The notes under the pieces were generated by a model. That model searched no databases. It saw only the letters and a program-made list of their open reading frames with translations, and was not told the DNA's origin. Below, in pieces: positions 19,160 to 28,625 of a DNA stretch of 64,000 nucleotides (the stretch's first letter is position 1; every line of letters begins with the position of its first letter). Source of the stretch: Deltaproteobacteria bacterium (GTDB lineage Bacteria > Desulfobacterota > Deferrisomatia > Deferrisomatales > JACRMM01); the NCBI GenBank assembly GCA_016214985.1, contig JACRMM010000030.1:186001-250000 (forward strand). Direction: 5' to 3'. Position numbers and translations under genes: made by a program.

Positions 19160-20274
19160 GATCGCCTCCCACCCACCAACGGAAGCCGGCGGCGAATCCC
19201 CCGAGGGGGCACCCTCACCGCACCGGACGGGCACAGCTCCTGACAACAATAGCACCGAACGCAGCGCTCTTGCGAGAACTCAGGCGGGGCGCCAGGGGTC
19301 AGCGCTCCGGCGGGACACGCCTCGCAGCACGCGGCGCACCCGGTGCACAAGCGTGCATCGAACCGCGGCGCGGGTGACAGCACACCCGCGAGGAGCCGTT
19401 TGAGCGGCCCCGGCAGGGAGAAGTCGCAGGGGCTGCCCGCGGCCGGCTCGAACCGCAGCGGCTCCGCGGGGTCGCCGCACACCTCGACGCGCTCGGGGCG
19501 AACGCGGCCCTGCGCGAGGCACAGGCGCACCGTGGGGACGTCCCGGGGATCGAAGCCCGAGAGCCTCGCAGCCTCCCAGTCCAGGGCCGGGGCATCGGAC
19601 GACGCGAGGAGGAGGCCGCGCACGATGGGTCGCCCACGGCTCGGGCCCGCGCCCTCCATGGCCACGACGCCGTCGAGCACGGTCAGCGCGGGTTTCAGGA
19701 GATCCCAGAGGTCGAGGAGGCTCCGCGCGAATGAGTCCACCGAGCGGCCGGCGCGGAAGTGACCCGCCACCTTGCGCTTGCCCGGGACGCAGCCGTAGAG
19801 GTTCTTCACCCCGAGGGTGAGGCCCATCATGGTGTGGGTCTTCCACTTCGGCAGGTTCCACAGCCAGCGGGCCTCCAGCGCCTCCCGGGCGAGCTCCAGG
19901 TCACGGTAGGTCCGCCCCGAGGCCCGCCGGACCTCGCCCACACCGAGGTCCAGGAGCGGGGCGCCGTGGCGCCGGCACACGGCGAGGATCCCCGAGACCC
20001 GGGCGACCCGCTCCGCGGACCCGAACCCCGGGGAGTCGGCTACGACGGGGCGCGCCCCGAGATCGCAGGCGGCCGAGAGAAGGGCGTCGAGCACGGCCGG
20101 GTGCGTCGTGACCGCGGCGGCCGCCGGGTAGGGCGCGAGGAGGTTCGGCTTGAGCAGCACCGGCTCGCCTGGTGCGGCGAAGGGGCCCTGGTCGCCGAGG
20201 AACTCCAGGGCGCGGCGAAGCGCATCGTCGACGCGGTCGTAGTCCGGGCAGACAACCCGGGCGACGACCGTCAC
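19156..20274 (-). CDS. DUF362 domain protein with 2x[4Fe-4S] ferredoxin C-terminus (GTG start)
   Basis: PVLLKPNLLAPYP..., WNLPKWKTHTMMGLTLGVKNLYGCVPGKRK, C-terminal CTGCAACCEACP and CVRCYCCQELCP; GTG overlaps the pabC-like stop. Confidence 0.88.
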   Translation of the reverse strand: MTVVARVVCPDYDRVDDALRRALEFLGDQGPFAAPGEPVLLKPNLLAPYPAAAAVTTHPAVLDALLSAACDLGARPVVADSPGFGSAERVARVSGILAVCRRHGAPLLDLGVGEVRRASGRTYRDLELAREALEARWLWNLPKWKTHTMMGLTLGVKNLYGCVPGKRKVAGHFRAGRSVDSFARSLLDLWDLLKPALTVLDGVVAMEGAGPSRGRPIVRGLLLASSDAPALDWEAARLSGFDPRDVPTVRLCLAQGRVRPERVEVCGDPAEPLRFEPAAGSPCDFSLPGPLKRLLAGVLSPAPRFDARLCTGCAACCEACPAGALTPGAPPEFSQERCVRCYCCQELCPSGAVRVPPRGIRRRLPLVGGRRS

Positions 20275-21137
20275 GGGGATCCCGTGGCGCGCCGCACCGC
20301 CTCGCGGTAGGCGGCGTGGAGGCGCCGCGTTACCGGGCCGGGTGCGCCGGCGCCGATGGGCTCCCCGTCGAGTCGCACGAGGGGCAGGGCCTCGACGACC
20401 GAGCTCGTCACGAAGGCTTCGTCGGCTGCGGCGAGGTCGGCGGTGGGATACAGGCCGGGCTCGGCGGAGACGCCGAGCTCCTCGGCGAGCGAGAGCACGA
20501 GCCTTCGAGCGACCCCCGGCAGACAGCCGGCGTCGGTGTGGGGGGTGAAGAGGCGCCCCACCCGGACCCAGAAGACGTTGGACGTCGCGCCCTCTGACAC
20601 GTGCCCCTCGGTCGTCTCCAGGAGCGGCTCCGCGCCCTCGGGGACGGCTCCGAGGGCCACGACGCTCGGCAGGTAGGCGAGCGTCTTGTGGCCCTGGAGC
20701 GGCAGGCCGCGTGCCCGGAGCGGCCACGGCAGGCGGCAGGCGTCGATGCCCTGGGCAGTCCGCTGGTCGAGGTCCGAGGGGAGGGGACGCGCCTGAGCGA
20801 AAAGCGTGGGAGTCGCGGGCGTCCCGGGCCGCGGGCCCTTCGGCAGCGGGCCTCGCGTCAGCGTGATCCGCACGGCGGCGTTCGGCAGGCGGTTCGCCTC
20901 CACGAGGCGGGTCACGAGGGTCTCCGGCTCCACGGCGGGAACCTCGATGCCAAGGAATTCGGCCGAGGTCCGAAGCCGCGCCCAGTGCTCCGCCAGCAGG
21001 AACGGCCGGCCGCCGTAGGTCCGCAGGGTCTCGAACAGGCCGTCGCCGTAGAGGAAGCCTCGGTCCAGGGCCGAGACGCGGGCCTCGGTCTCCGACACGA
21101 GGCCCTCCTCCAACCAGCACACCCTCACGGCGTCCAC
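20271..21137 (-). CDS. Aminotransferase class IV (4-amino-4-deoxychorismate lyase/branched-chain aminotransferase-like)
   Basis: VSALDRGFLYGDGLFETLRTYGGRPFLLAEHWARL and GHKTLAYL...EGATSNVFWV motifs; follows pabB. Confidence 0.88.
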   Translation of the reverse strand: MDAVRVCWLEEGLVSETEARVSALDRGFLYGDGLFETLRTYGGRPFLLAEHWARLRTSAEFLGIEVPAVEPETLVTRLVEANRLPNAAVRITLTRGPLPKGPRPGTPATPTLFAQARPLPSDLDQRTAQGIDACRLPWPLRARGLPLQGHKTLAYLPSVVALGAVPEGAEPLLETTEGHVSEGATSNVFWVRVGRLFTPHTDAGCLPGVARRLVLSLAEELGVSAEPGLYPTADLAAADEAFVTSSVVEALPLVRLDGEPIGAGAPGPVTRRLHAAYREAVRRATGSP

Positions 21138-22537
21138 AGCCTCCCCTCCCCCGTGACGACCTTTCGGAACGCCTGGGCCTTGACCAGGGTCTCCTGGTAC
21201 TCCTCCTCGGGGTCCGAGTCGTGCACGATGCCGCCGCCGACCTGGAAGTTGAGCCGCCCGTCCTTCAGGACCGCGGTGCGGATGGCGATCGAGAGATCGA
21301 CCCGGCCGGAGAAGTCAATGTAGCCGATGGAGCCGCAGTAGACGCCCCTGGACGTGGGTTCGAGCTCTTCGATGACCTCCATGGCACGCACCTTGGGGGC
21401 GCCGGTGATCGAGCCGCCCGGGAAGGAGTTGCGGATGCAGTCCACGGCGGACTTGGAGGGGTGGACCCGGCCCGCTACGGTGGACACCAGGTGATGGACG
21501 TTGGCGTAGGACTCGATCACCTCGAACTCCGGCACGTGGACGCTCCGGTAGGCGCAGACGCGGCCGAGGTCGTTTCGCTCCAGATCCACGATCATGACGT
21601 GCTCGGCGCGGTCCTTCTCGCTTCGGCGAAGCTCTTCGGCCAGCCGGCGGTCCTCCTCGGCGGTGCGGCCTCGGGGGCGCGTGCCCTTGATGGGCCGAGT
21701 CTCGATCCGGTCGCCCTCGATCGAGAGGTAGCGCTCCGGGGAGTTGGACAGCACGGCAAAGCCGTCCGGCAGGAGGCACGCGCCGAAGGGCGCGGGGCTC
21801 GCGGCGCGCAGGCGCCCGTAGAAGGCCTCGGGCGCCTCCGCGCACGGCACCGAGAAGCGCTGGGAGAGATTGACCTGGTAGACGTCTCCGGCAGCGATGA
21901 GCTCCTTGACGCGCCGCACCGCGGCCCGGTACTCCGCGGGCGTGAAGTTCGCCTCGATGGTCGAGGCCGCAGGGAGGGGGGCCTCGGTGCGGGTGGGTGC
22001 AGGGCTCTCGGCCAGGCCTGCCCACAGCGTCTGCACCTCGTCGGCCCGATCCCGTGCCCCGGCCCGGGGAGAGAGGGCCAGCGTGGCGCTGCCGTCTCGG
22101 TGGTCGAAGGCGCCGACAGCGTCGTAGAAGCCGAAGAAGAGATCCGGCGTGCCGAGGTCGTCGCGGCTCCGGCGGGGAATCGTCTCCACGTGGTGGAAGA
22201 GGTCGTAGGCGAGGTAGCCCACGGCGCCGCCGCAGGCGAGCGGAAAGGGGCCGGGGGGCGCGGCGTGCGCGCGCAGCAGCTCGGCCAGAAGGTGCAGAGG
22301 GTTGCCGGTCCATCTCTCCTCGCGCCCCTCCCGGGGCCACGCGAGCCGGGCACGGTCGCCTTTGGCGTGGACCACCAGGAAGGGATCGGAGGCGACGTAG
22401 GACCGTCGGCCGAGCGCCGGGAACCCGGCGCCGCTGTCGAGCAGGCAGGGGTAGGCACGACCGGCCCGCACCAGGGCCGAGAAGGCGGTGACGGCCTCGA
22501 GGTCATCCCGGAGCGGCACGGTCGCGGGACCCGTCAC
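21125..22537 (-). CDS. pabB: Aminodeoxychorismate synthase component I
   Basis: VYQVNLSQRFSVPC, ETRPIKGTRPRG, HVMIVDLERNDLGRVC, SFPGGSITGAPKVRAMEVIEELEPTSRGVYCGSIGYID. Confidence 0.95.
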   Translation of the reverse strand: MTGPATVPLRDDLEAVTAFSALVRAGRAYPCLLDSGAGFPALGRRSYVASDPFLVVHAKGDRARLAWPREGREERWTGNPLHLLAELLRAHAAPPGPFPLACGGAVGYLAYDLFHHVETIPRRSRDDLGTPDLFFGFYDAVGAFDHRDGSATLALSPRAGARDRADEVQTLWAGLAESPAPTRTEAPLPAASTIEANFTPAEYRAAVRRVKELIAAGDVYQVNLSQRFSVPCAEAPEAFYGRLRAASPAPFGACLLPDGFAVLSNSPERYLSIEGDRIETRPIKGTRPRGRTAEEDRRLAEELRRSEKDRAEHVMIVDLERNDLGRVCAYRSVHVPEFEVIESYANVHHLVSTVAGRVHPSKSAVDCIRNSFPGGSITGAPKVRAMEVIEELEPTSRGVYCGSIGYIDFSGRVDLSIAIRTAVLKDGRLNFQVGGGIVHDSDPEEEYQETLVKAQAFRKVVTGEGRLWTP

Positions 22538-24507
22538 GGGTTGGCCTCCGGCGGCGCTGTGGGCTCGGGCGGCGGCTCGTCGGCCGCCGGCTCCAGGGGC
22601 TCGGGCGGGCGAGCGAAGGCCACGGTCGTCCCCGTTCCTGGGGCCGTACGCTCGCCGGTGGTGGTGTCGATGGCGTCAAAGGTCACACTGTCGGGCACGG
22701 GCCACGGCGGGGGTGGGCCGTCGGAGGCGCTCGCTCGCATGATCTCGACCCAGATGGGCAGCGCCGCGTCGGAGCCACTCTCCCCGGCGCCCAGGGGCCG
22801 GTTGTCGTCGCGTCCGACCCACACGCCGGTGGCCAGACGGCTGGAGAACCCCACGAACCAGGCGTCGCGCAGGTCATCGGTCGTCCCGGTCTTCCCACCG
22901 ACCGGAAATCCGAGCGCGTGGGCCTTGTAGCCGGTGCCGCTGTCCACGACCGCCTTGAGCAAGTCGGACCCGACGTAGGCCGTTACCGGATCCAGGACCT
23001 TGCGCGGGGATGCCGGCGGCGGCCAGAGGTTTCGCTCGTCGGGACCGTACACGGCTCGGATCCAGTAGGGTTCCGGCATGAGGCCTCCGGCGGGCAGGGC
23101 CGCGTACGCGCGCACGAGCTCGAGCAGGGTGGCGCCGCCGACGCCGAGGGCCGTGGCGAGCCCCTCCCCCAAGGGTCCCGCCAGTCCCATGCGATGCGCG
23201 AGCTCGTCGACGCGAGGCTTTCCGATGCGGTCGAGCAAACGCACCGCCGGCACGTTGCGGCTCAAGGCCAGGGCCCTGCGAAGGGTCATCTTCCCCAGGA
23301 ACTCACGGTCGTAGTTGTCGGGTCTCCAGGGGGTATCCGGGCGGGCCCCGGGGTAGATGGACGGAGCGTCGTTGAGCACGGACGCTTCGGTCCACCCGGC
23401 CTCGAGGGCGGCCAGGTAGATGAACGGCTTGAAGGAGCTTCCGGGCTGGCGCCGGGCCTGGAGCGAGCGGTCGAAGGAGCTCTCGATCCAGTTTCGGCCG
23501 CCGACCTGGGCGCGGACCGCTCCCGTGAGGGGATCGACGGCGAGGGCAGCGCCTTGTACCGGCGCGGCCTTCCGCCCCGGGTGGCGCTTCTCTACCGCCG
23601 CAAGGCCTTGGGCGACGGCCTGCTCGGCGACCTGCTGGAGGTGGCTGTCGAGCGTCGTGTAGACCCGCAGCCCGCCCTGATACACCAGCTCGGAGCCCAG
23701 GCGTTCGATGAGCTGGCGACGCACGGTCTCCACGAAGTAGGGAGCGGCCGCGCGCCGCGGCCGCGGCACCGGGAGGGGGTCCTCCTCGGCCGCCCGGGCC
23801 GTGGCCGCATCGGCCCACCCCAGCTCGGCCATGCGCTCCAAGACCACGGCCCGGCGCGCCCGCGCGCGGTCTGGATGGTGAAAGGGGTCGTAGGTCTGCG
23901 GGGCCTTGGGAAGGGCCGCGAGCAGAGCGCATTCGGACAGGGTGAGACCCGCCAGGGGTCTACCGAAGTACACTTCGGCCGCAGCCGCGACTCCATAGGC
24001 ACCGTTGCCGAGGTAGATCTGGTTCAGATACAGGCTCAGGATCTCGCGCTTCGTGTAGCGCCGCTCGATCTCGAGTGCAAGGAACGCCTCCCGGACCTTC
24101 CGGGAAAACGTCTTCTCCGGTTTGAGGAAGAGGACCTTCACCAGTTGCTGGGTGATCGTCGACCCGCCCTCGACGATGCGCCCCTCCACCAGGTCGACCA
24201 CGAGGGCCTTGACGATTCGGCCGACGTTGATGCCCATGTGCTCGAAGTAGCGGTGGTCTTCGATCGCGAGGACGCACCGTACGAGGTCTGCCGGCAGCGC
24301 GTCGAGGGGAACGGGCGTGCGTCGCTCGGTGGCAAACTCGGCCACCAGCGAACCGTCCGAAGCGTAGACCTTCGACGACGAAGGAGGGGCGAAGTCCTGC
24401 AGGCTCGACACCTGGGGCATGCCCCGGAGGAGCACCGCGACCGTCCCTCCGAGAAAGCCCACCGTCGCGGCCAGGAGGATTCCCAGCGCCGCGAGGAAGG
24501 TCTTCAA
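22534..24507 (-). CDS. Class A penicillin-binding protein 1 (transglycosylase/transpeptidase)
   Basis: IEDHRYFEHMGIN, GGSTITQQLVK, KREILSLYLNQIYLGNGAYGVAAAA, RQPGSSFKPFIY, GKTGTTDDLRDAWFVGFS. Confidence 0.95.
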   Translation of the reverse strand: MKTFLAALGILLAATVGFLGGTVAVLLRGMPQVSSLQDFAPPSSSKVYASDGSLVAEFATERRTPVPLDALPADLVRCVLAIEDHRYFEHMGINVGRIVKALVVDLVEGRIVEGGSTITQQLVKVLFLKPEKTFSRKVREAFLALEIERRYTKREILSLYLNQIYLGNGAYGVAAAAEVYFGRPLAGLTLSECALLAALPKAPQTYDPFHHPDRARARRAVVLERMAELGWADAATARAAEEDPLPVPRPRRAAAPYFVETVRRQLIERLGSELVYQGGLRVYTTLDSHLQQVAEQAVAQGLAAVEKRHPGRKAAPVQGAALAVDPLTGAVRAQVGGRNWIESSFDRSLQARRQPGSSFKPFIYLAALEAGWTEASVLNDAPSIYPGARPDTPWRPDNYDREFLGKMTLRRALALSRNVPAVRLLDRIGKPRVDELAHRMGLAGPLGEGLATALGVGGATLLELVRAYAALPAGGLMPEPYWIRAVYGPDERNLWPPPASPRKVLDPVTAYVGSDLLKAVVDSGTGYKAHALGFPVGGKTGTTDDLRDAWFVGFSSRLATGVWVGRDDNRPLGAGESGSDAALPIWVEIMRASASDGPPPPWPVPDSVTFDAIDTTTGERTAPGTGTTVAFARPPEPLEPAADEPPPEPTAPPEANP

Positions 24508-25484
24508 GGCGCTGAACCTCCCTCCGCGCGGGACTCGTACGCCTCGATGATCTCCTGCACCAGCGGGTGGCGGACCACGTCGGCTCGCGTGAAGCGGCAG
24601 AAGCGGATGCCCTGGATATTCTCGAGCAGGGACTGGACCTCCACCAGGCCCGACACCCGGCCGGGCGGAAGGTCGGTCTGGGTGATGTCTCCGGTGATCA
24701 CCGCCTTGCTGTCGAAGCCCAGCCGCGTGAGAAACATCTTCATCTGGTCGGAGGTCGTGTTCTGCGCCTCGTCCAAGATGACGAAGGAGTCGTTCAGGGT
24801 CCGGCCTCGCATGAAGGCCAGCGGGGCCACCTCGATGACCCCACGCTCGAGCATCGCGCCGGCCTTCTCGAAGTCCATCATGTCGTGCAGCGCATCGTAG
24901 AGAGGCCTGAGGTAGGGGTTCACCTTCTCGAAGAGGCTGCCGGGGAGGAAGCCGAGCTTCTCGCCTGCCTCGACGGCGGGCCGGGTCAGGATGATCCGCT
25001 TGACCTGGTGCTTGGTGAGGGCGGCCACGGCCATGGCCATGGCCAGGTAGGTCTTTCCGGTGCCGGCGGGGCCGATCCCGAAGACGATGTCGAAGTGCCG
25101 GATCGCCTCGATATACGCCTTCTGGGCAATGCTCTTCGGGCTGATGACCCGGCGCTCCGACGAGATGAAGGCGGCGTCGAGGAAGATTTCGCGGAGCTTC
25201 GCCCTGCGGTTGGCCTTGAGAATCCGCACGGCGTGGTCGACGTCCGCGCGGTAGAGTGGGTACCCCTCTTCGAGAAGGCCGTAGAGCTGCTCGAGCACTA
25301 GGCGGGCCGTCTCGGCGGCCACGGCGTCGCCCTGGATCTGGACGACGCTGCCCCGGGCCGTGATCGTGACCTCCTTGAGCAGACGCGCCAGCTCGCGCAG
25401 GTTGGCGTCTTTCTCGCCGGAGAGCGTCTGAAGCAGGGCGGCATTCGCGAACTCCAGGCGCTCGACGGTCGGCTCCGGGGCCAC
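24504..25484 (-). CDS. PhoH family ATPase
   Basis: GIGPAGTGKTYLAMAMAV, RTLNDSFVILDEAQNTTSDQMKMFLTRLGFDSKAVITGDITQTDLP. Confidence 0.95.
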   Translation of the reverse strand: MAPEPTVERLEFANAALLQTLSGEKDANLRELARLLKEVTITARGSVVQIQGDAVAAETARLVLEQLYGLLEEGYPLYRADVDHAVRILKANRRAKLREIFLDAAFISSERRVISPKSIAQKAYIEAIRHFDIVFGIGPAGTGKTYLAMAMAVAALTKHQVKRIILTRPAVEAGEKLGFLPGSLFEKVNPYLRPLYDALHDMMDFEKAGAMLERGVIEVAPLAFMRGRTLNDSFVILDEAQNTTSDQMKMFLTRLGFDSKAVITGDITQTDLPPGRVSGLVEVQSLLENIQGIRFCRFTRADVVRHPLVQEIIEAYESRAEGGSAP

Positions 25485-25485
25485 G

Positions 25486-26343
25486 TCAGCCGGCCCTGCC
25501 GGTGTCGGGCAGGTCCGTGGCGTGGCTGGCCCGGGCGGCCAGCGTCTCCAGGATGGCGTCGACGCGAGCTTGATCGGCGAACCCGAGGGCGCGGAGAGCC
25601 TCCTCCTCGAGGCTGTAGGCGAGGCCGTCCGCGCCGAGGCCGGCGCCGATCGTCATGGTGAAGGCGTCGGCGAGGTGGGCGATTCGAGCCAACGTCGGGT
25701 CGATGGACGCTTCGGCCGGCCGATGGTGGGTGCGAACGGCCTCGACCAGCGCAGGCGGGAACCGCCAGCGCTCCAGCAGGAGTGCCCCCACGTGCGGATG
25801 GTCCATACCGACGACCTGCTGCTCGGCCTCCGCGAACCCGAGGCCCTTCGTCTCGACCAGCTCCCAGATCCGGGGCATCGCGTCCTCGACGAAGCGAGCG
25901 AGCACGATCTTCCCAATGTCTTCGAGCAGACCTGCGGTGTACGCGGTGCTGGGTCCCGGATACCCGGATTCCTGCGCGATCAGCTCCGCGGCGATGGCGG
26001 ATACGACGGAGCGGTTCCACAGGGCTCCCGCCGCAAGGCCGTAGCCCCCTTGCGCCGACACGAGGTACCGGGAGGACAGCACGGTCAGGGCGATTTGGAC
26101 GAGGTGGTTCATGCCGAGAAGGCTCGCGGCCTGCCGCACGGACGTCACCTCGCGCCGGAGCCCGTAGAAGGGCGAGTTGCACCGGCGCAGCAGGTTGGCC
26201 GTCATGGCCGGGTCCTTCTCCAGCAAGGACGCCAGCTTCGCCAGATCGGCGTTGGGGTCCTGGGCGGCCTCGAGCAGTCGTACCGCCACGGCCGGCATGG
26301 GCGGGAGGGTCTCGATCCCGGCGAGGATGGCTTCGATGTTCAT
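25486..26343 (-). CDS. HDOD domain signalling protein
   Basis: LPPMPAVAVRLLEAAQDPNADLAKLASLLEKDPAMTANLLRRCNSPFYGLRREV; LEDIGKIVLARF; DHPHVGALLLERWRFP. Confidence 0.9.
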   Translation of the reverse strand: MNIEAILAGIETLPPMPAVAVRLLEAAQDPNADLAKLASLLEKDPAMTANLLRRCNSPFYGLRREVTSVRQAASLLGMNHLVQIALTVLSSRYLVSAQGGYGLAAGALWNRSVVSAIAAELIAQESGYPGPSTAYTAGLLEDIGKIVLARFVEDAMPRIWELVETKGLGFAEAEQQVVGMDHPHVGALLLERWRFPPALVEAVRTHHRPAEASIDPTLARIAHLADAFTMTIGAGLGADGLAYSLEEEALRALGFADQARVDAILETLAARASHATDLPDTGRAG

Positions 26344-26825
26344 AGGATCTCCTCACCGCGCCCGAGGAGCCGCACGGTGACGGTCCCGTCGTGGAGCTTT
26401 AGCGACATCGACCGACCCACCACGCCCCCGAGGCTGGATCCGAGGATCGGGATGCGCTGGAGGCGAAGGGCCCCGACGATGGCTTCGGCGTTCCTCTTCC
26501 CGATGTCCAGGAACTGGCTGTGCTGGAGCATGTTCGCACCGCCGGCCACGCGGGCCTCGAGGGCCTCGCGGCGCGCCCCCTTGGCCAGCAGCGCGCCCAG
26601 GAGGGCGTTCAGGCCCGTGTCAGCGTACATGTGCGGGTTGAACTCCCGCGAGGCGGAGCGGAACTGCGAGTCCGGGAGCATCACGTGGAGGATGCCTCCC
26701 ATGTGGGACTTGCGATCGTACAGGGAGAGTCCGACGCAGGAGCCGAGGGCATACGTGACCACCGTATCGGTGGGGTCGTCGGACACCTTGCAGTCGGAGA
26801 TCCCGACCACGTGGGTCATGGCCAT
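26340..26825 (-). CDS. cheD: Chemoreceptor glutamine deamidase CheD
   Basis: TYALGSCVGLSLYDRKSHMGGILHVMLPDS, GGANML, IGKRNAEAI. Start taken at ATG 26825. Confidence 0.92.
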   Translation of the reverse strand: MAMTHVVGISDCKVSDDPTDTVVTYALGSCVGLSLYDRKSHMGGILHVMLPDSQFRSASREFNPHMYADTGLNALLGALLAKGARREALEARVAGGANMLQHSQFLDIGKRNAEAIVGALRLQRIPILGSSLGGVVGRSMSLKLHDGTVTVRLLGRGEEIL

Positions 26826-26909
26826 GGAAACCTCGCGAGAGCAGCAAATTACCAATCGAAAGGATAGCAAACAGCGGTGCGGGCGTGAAAGTTCATTCTC
26901 GTTATGCGC

Positions 26910-26939
26910 TTGAAGCTCCAACGGCCCCTTTGCTATAAA
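26910..26939 (+). promoter_or_regulatory. Candidate sigma70 promoter for the cytidylate-kinase-like gene (TTGAAG-N18-TATAAA)
   Basis: Near-consensus -35 and -10 hexamers about 85 nt 5' of the ATG at 27025. Confidence 0.5.
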
Positions 26940-27024
26940 GGCCCCGAATTCCGAGGGGGATACTGCCGGGAGCCCGGCGGGAGCCTTTTGCTCGGGACGT
27001 TCTTCGGGCTCGTGAGGAGGAGAC

Positions 27025-27720
27025 ATGCCGGTCATCACCATTTCGAACCAGTTCGGGGCAGGCGGGCCGGAGGTGGGCCGCGAGGTGGCCAAACGCCTCG
27101 GACTGGACTACTTCGACAAGGAGATCATCCACCGTGTCGGACTGGAGATCAACGTGCCGAACGCGGACGTCCAGGAGTTCGAGGACGAGCACCACAGCAA
27201 GTATCGGAGCTTCTTCTCGACGATCTTCGACCTTGACGCGCTCAAGAGGAAAGCGAAGGTCCGAGAGGAGAGCCTTGCCGACGCCCAGTACGACGATCGC
27301 GACAAGATTCCCTACCAGTTCCACGTGGACGGCTGGATCGACAGCGAGATCTACAAGCAGATGATCGAGAAGGTGGTGAGCGCCCTCGGGCAGCGGCGCG
27401 GCGTCGTCATCGTCGGTCGGGGCGGCCAGTGCATCCTCAAGGAGAACCCCCGCACGGTGCACGTCCGATTTGTGGCCGAGTTCGAAGACCGCGTTGCCTG
27501 GGCCGTCAAGCGAAGGGAGTTGGCGGCCCCGCAGGCTCGCGATCTGGTGAGGGAGCTGGACGTCCGAAAACAGGACTACCTGCGCTTCTACTTCGACGCC
27601 GACCCCGACCTGCCGACCTCGTACCACGTCGTGCTCAATACCTCGAGGGTGTCGCTGACGCAGTGCGCCGACATCGTGGAGCGGCTCGCCGCGGACGTGG
27701 CCGAGGGGGCCACGGCCTGA
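27025..27720 (+). CDS. Cytidylate kinase-like family protein
   Basis: ITISNQFGAGGPEVGREVAKRLGLDYFDKEIIHRV; VVIVGRGGQCIL. Confidence 0.87.
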   Translation: MPVITISNQFGAGGPEVGREVAKRLGLDYFDKEIIHRVGLEINVPNADVQEFEDEHHSKYRSFFSTIFDLDALKRKAKVREESLADAQYDDRDKIPYQFHVDGWIDSEIYKQMIEKVVSALGQRRGVVIVGRGGQCILKENPRTVHVRFVAEFEDRVAWAVKRRELAAPQARDLVRELDVRKQDYLRFYFDADPDLPTSYHVVLNTSRVSLTQCADIVERLAADVAEGATA

Positions 27721-27768
27721 TCGATGGGGCTGACGGAGAGGGAACCGCTCCGGCGACCGTCCCGGCGT

Positions 27769-27812
27769 CCGAACGAGAAGAGGCCCCCGAACGGGGGCCT
27801 CTTCTCGTTCGG
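27769..27812. terminator. Bidirectional intrinsic-terminator-like hairpin between convergent genes
   Basis: Perfect 20-bp stem ccgaacgagaagaggccccc / gggggcctcttctcgttcgg with 4-nt loop gaac, between convergent genes. Confidence 0.85.
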
Positions 27813-27826
27813 GCTTCAACGCCCGG

Positions 27827-28423
27827 TCACTTGCCTTGGGACCGCAGGGTCTCCAGTTCCTTGCGGATGCGCTCTGCCATGTCGGGCGGCGGGCTGCGGT
27901 CGAGGTACGACTGCCAGGCCCTCATCGCGCCCTCCCGATCGTTGAGGTCGTAGCGAAGCACGACGCCAAGGTTCATGAGGCTGTTGAGGTGCTTCGGGTC
28001 CATGTCGGCGGCCCGGCGAAGCTCGGCGGCCGCCTGTTTGAAGTCCCCGATGGCTCGGTACATGATCGCCCGGTCGGTGATGACGTCCGGGTCGTCGGGT
28101 TTCAATTCCAACGCTTTCGTGTAGGCCTGGATGGCCTCGGCGTACTGGTTGGAGTCGAAGTGGAGGTTGCCGAGCCGGACCCAGGCGCCCCGGTTCTTGG
28201 GGTCACCCTCCACGATCCGAGTGATCTCGCGGATCTCGGCCGAAAGGTTGCCCATGGCACTGCCGGGGCCGGCCACGTTGGGCGCGGGTGATTCCACGGT
28301 CCCAGGGGTGGGGCCGGGCTTGTTCCAGATGAAGAAGGAGGTCACGAGGCCCAGAACGTATCCGGCGAGCAGGCACGCCACGGCCACGATCACGACCTGG
28401 TCCGAGCGAAGAGTCTTGTTCAC
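27827..28423 (-). CDS. Membrane-anchored TPR protein
   Basis: N-terminal TM segment; TPR-like repeats (NQYAEAIQAYTKALELKPDDPDVITDRAIMYRAIGDFKQAAAELRRAADMDPKHL). Confidence 0.85.
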   Translation of the reverse strand: MNKTLRSDQVVIVAVACLLAGYVLGLVTSFFIWNKPGPTPGTVESPAPNVAGPGSAMGNLSAEIREITRIVEGDPKNRGAWVRLGNLHFDSNQYAEAIQAYTKALELKPDDPDVITDRAIMYRAIGDFKQAAAELRRAADMDPKHLNSLMNLGVVLRYDLNDREGAMRAWQSYLDRSPPPDMAERIRKELETLRSQGK

Positions 28424-28530
28424 GAGTGGGTCCTCTCCCGTGGGGGTGCCCGAGCCCGGGCGGTTGCCGAGAGCAGCCTCTTACCCGGTCCGTTGCTCCG
28501 CTGTCAAGTCGATCCTCGCTGGAAGGAGCC

Positions 28531-28557
28531 TCAAGGTTGTTCGGCGAGGGCCGATAA
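28531..28557 (+). promoter_or_regulatory. Candidate FliA (sigma28) promoter TCAAGGTT-N11-GCCGATAA upstream of the HD-GYP gene
   Basis: Perfect 8/8 -10 box GCCGATAA, 6/8 -35 box, consensus 11-nt spacing. Confidence 0.72.
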
Positions 28558-28625
28558 GCGAGGGAGGCAGGACCAACGGGCGGGGCCCTCCGGCGGTGCC
28601 GACAGAGGGACGGGAGAGGGTACGG

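Noticed and set aside
22918-24900. 660-aa plus ORF
   Set aside because: Antisense shadow of the PBP1 and PhoH genes.
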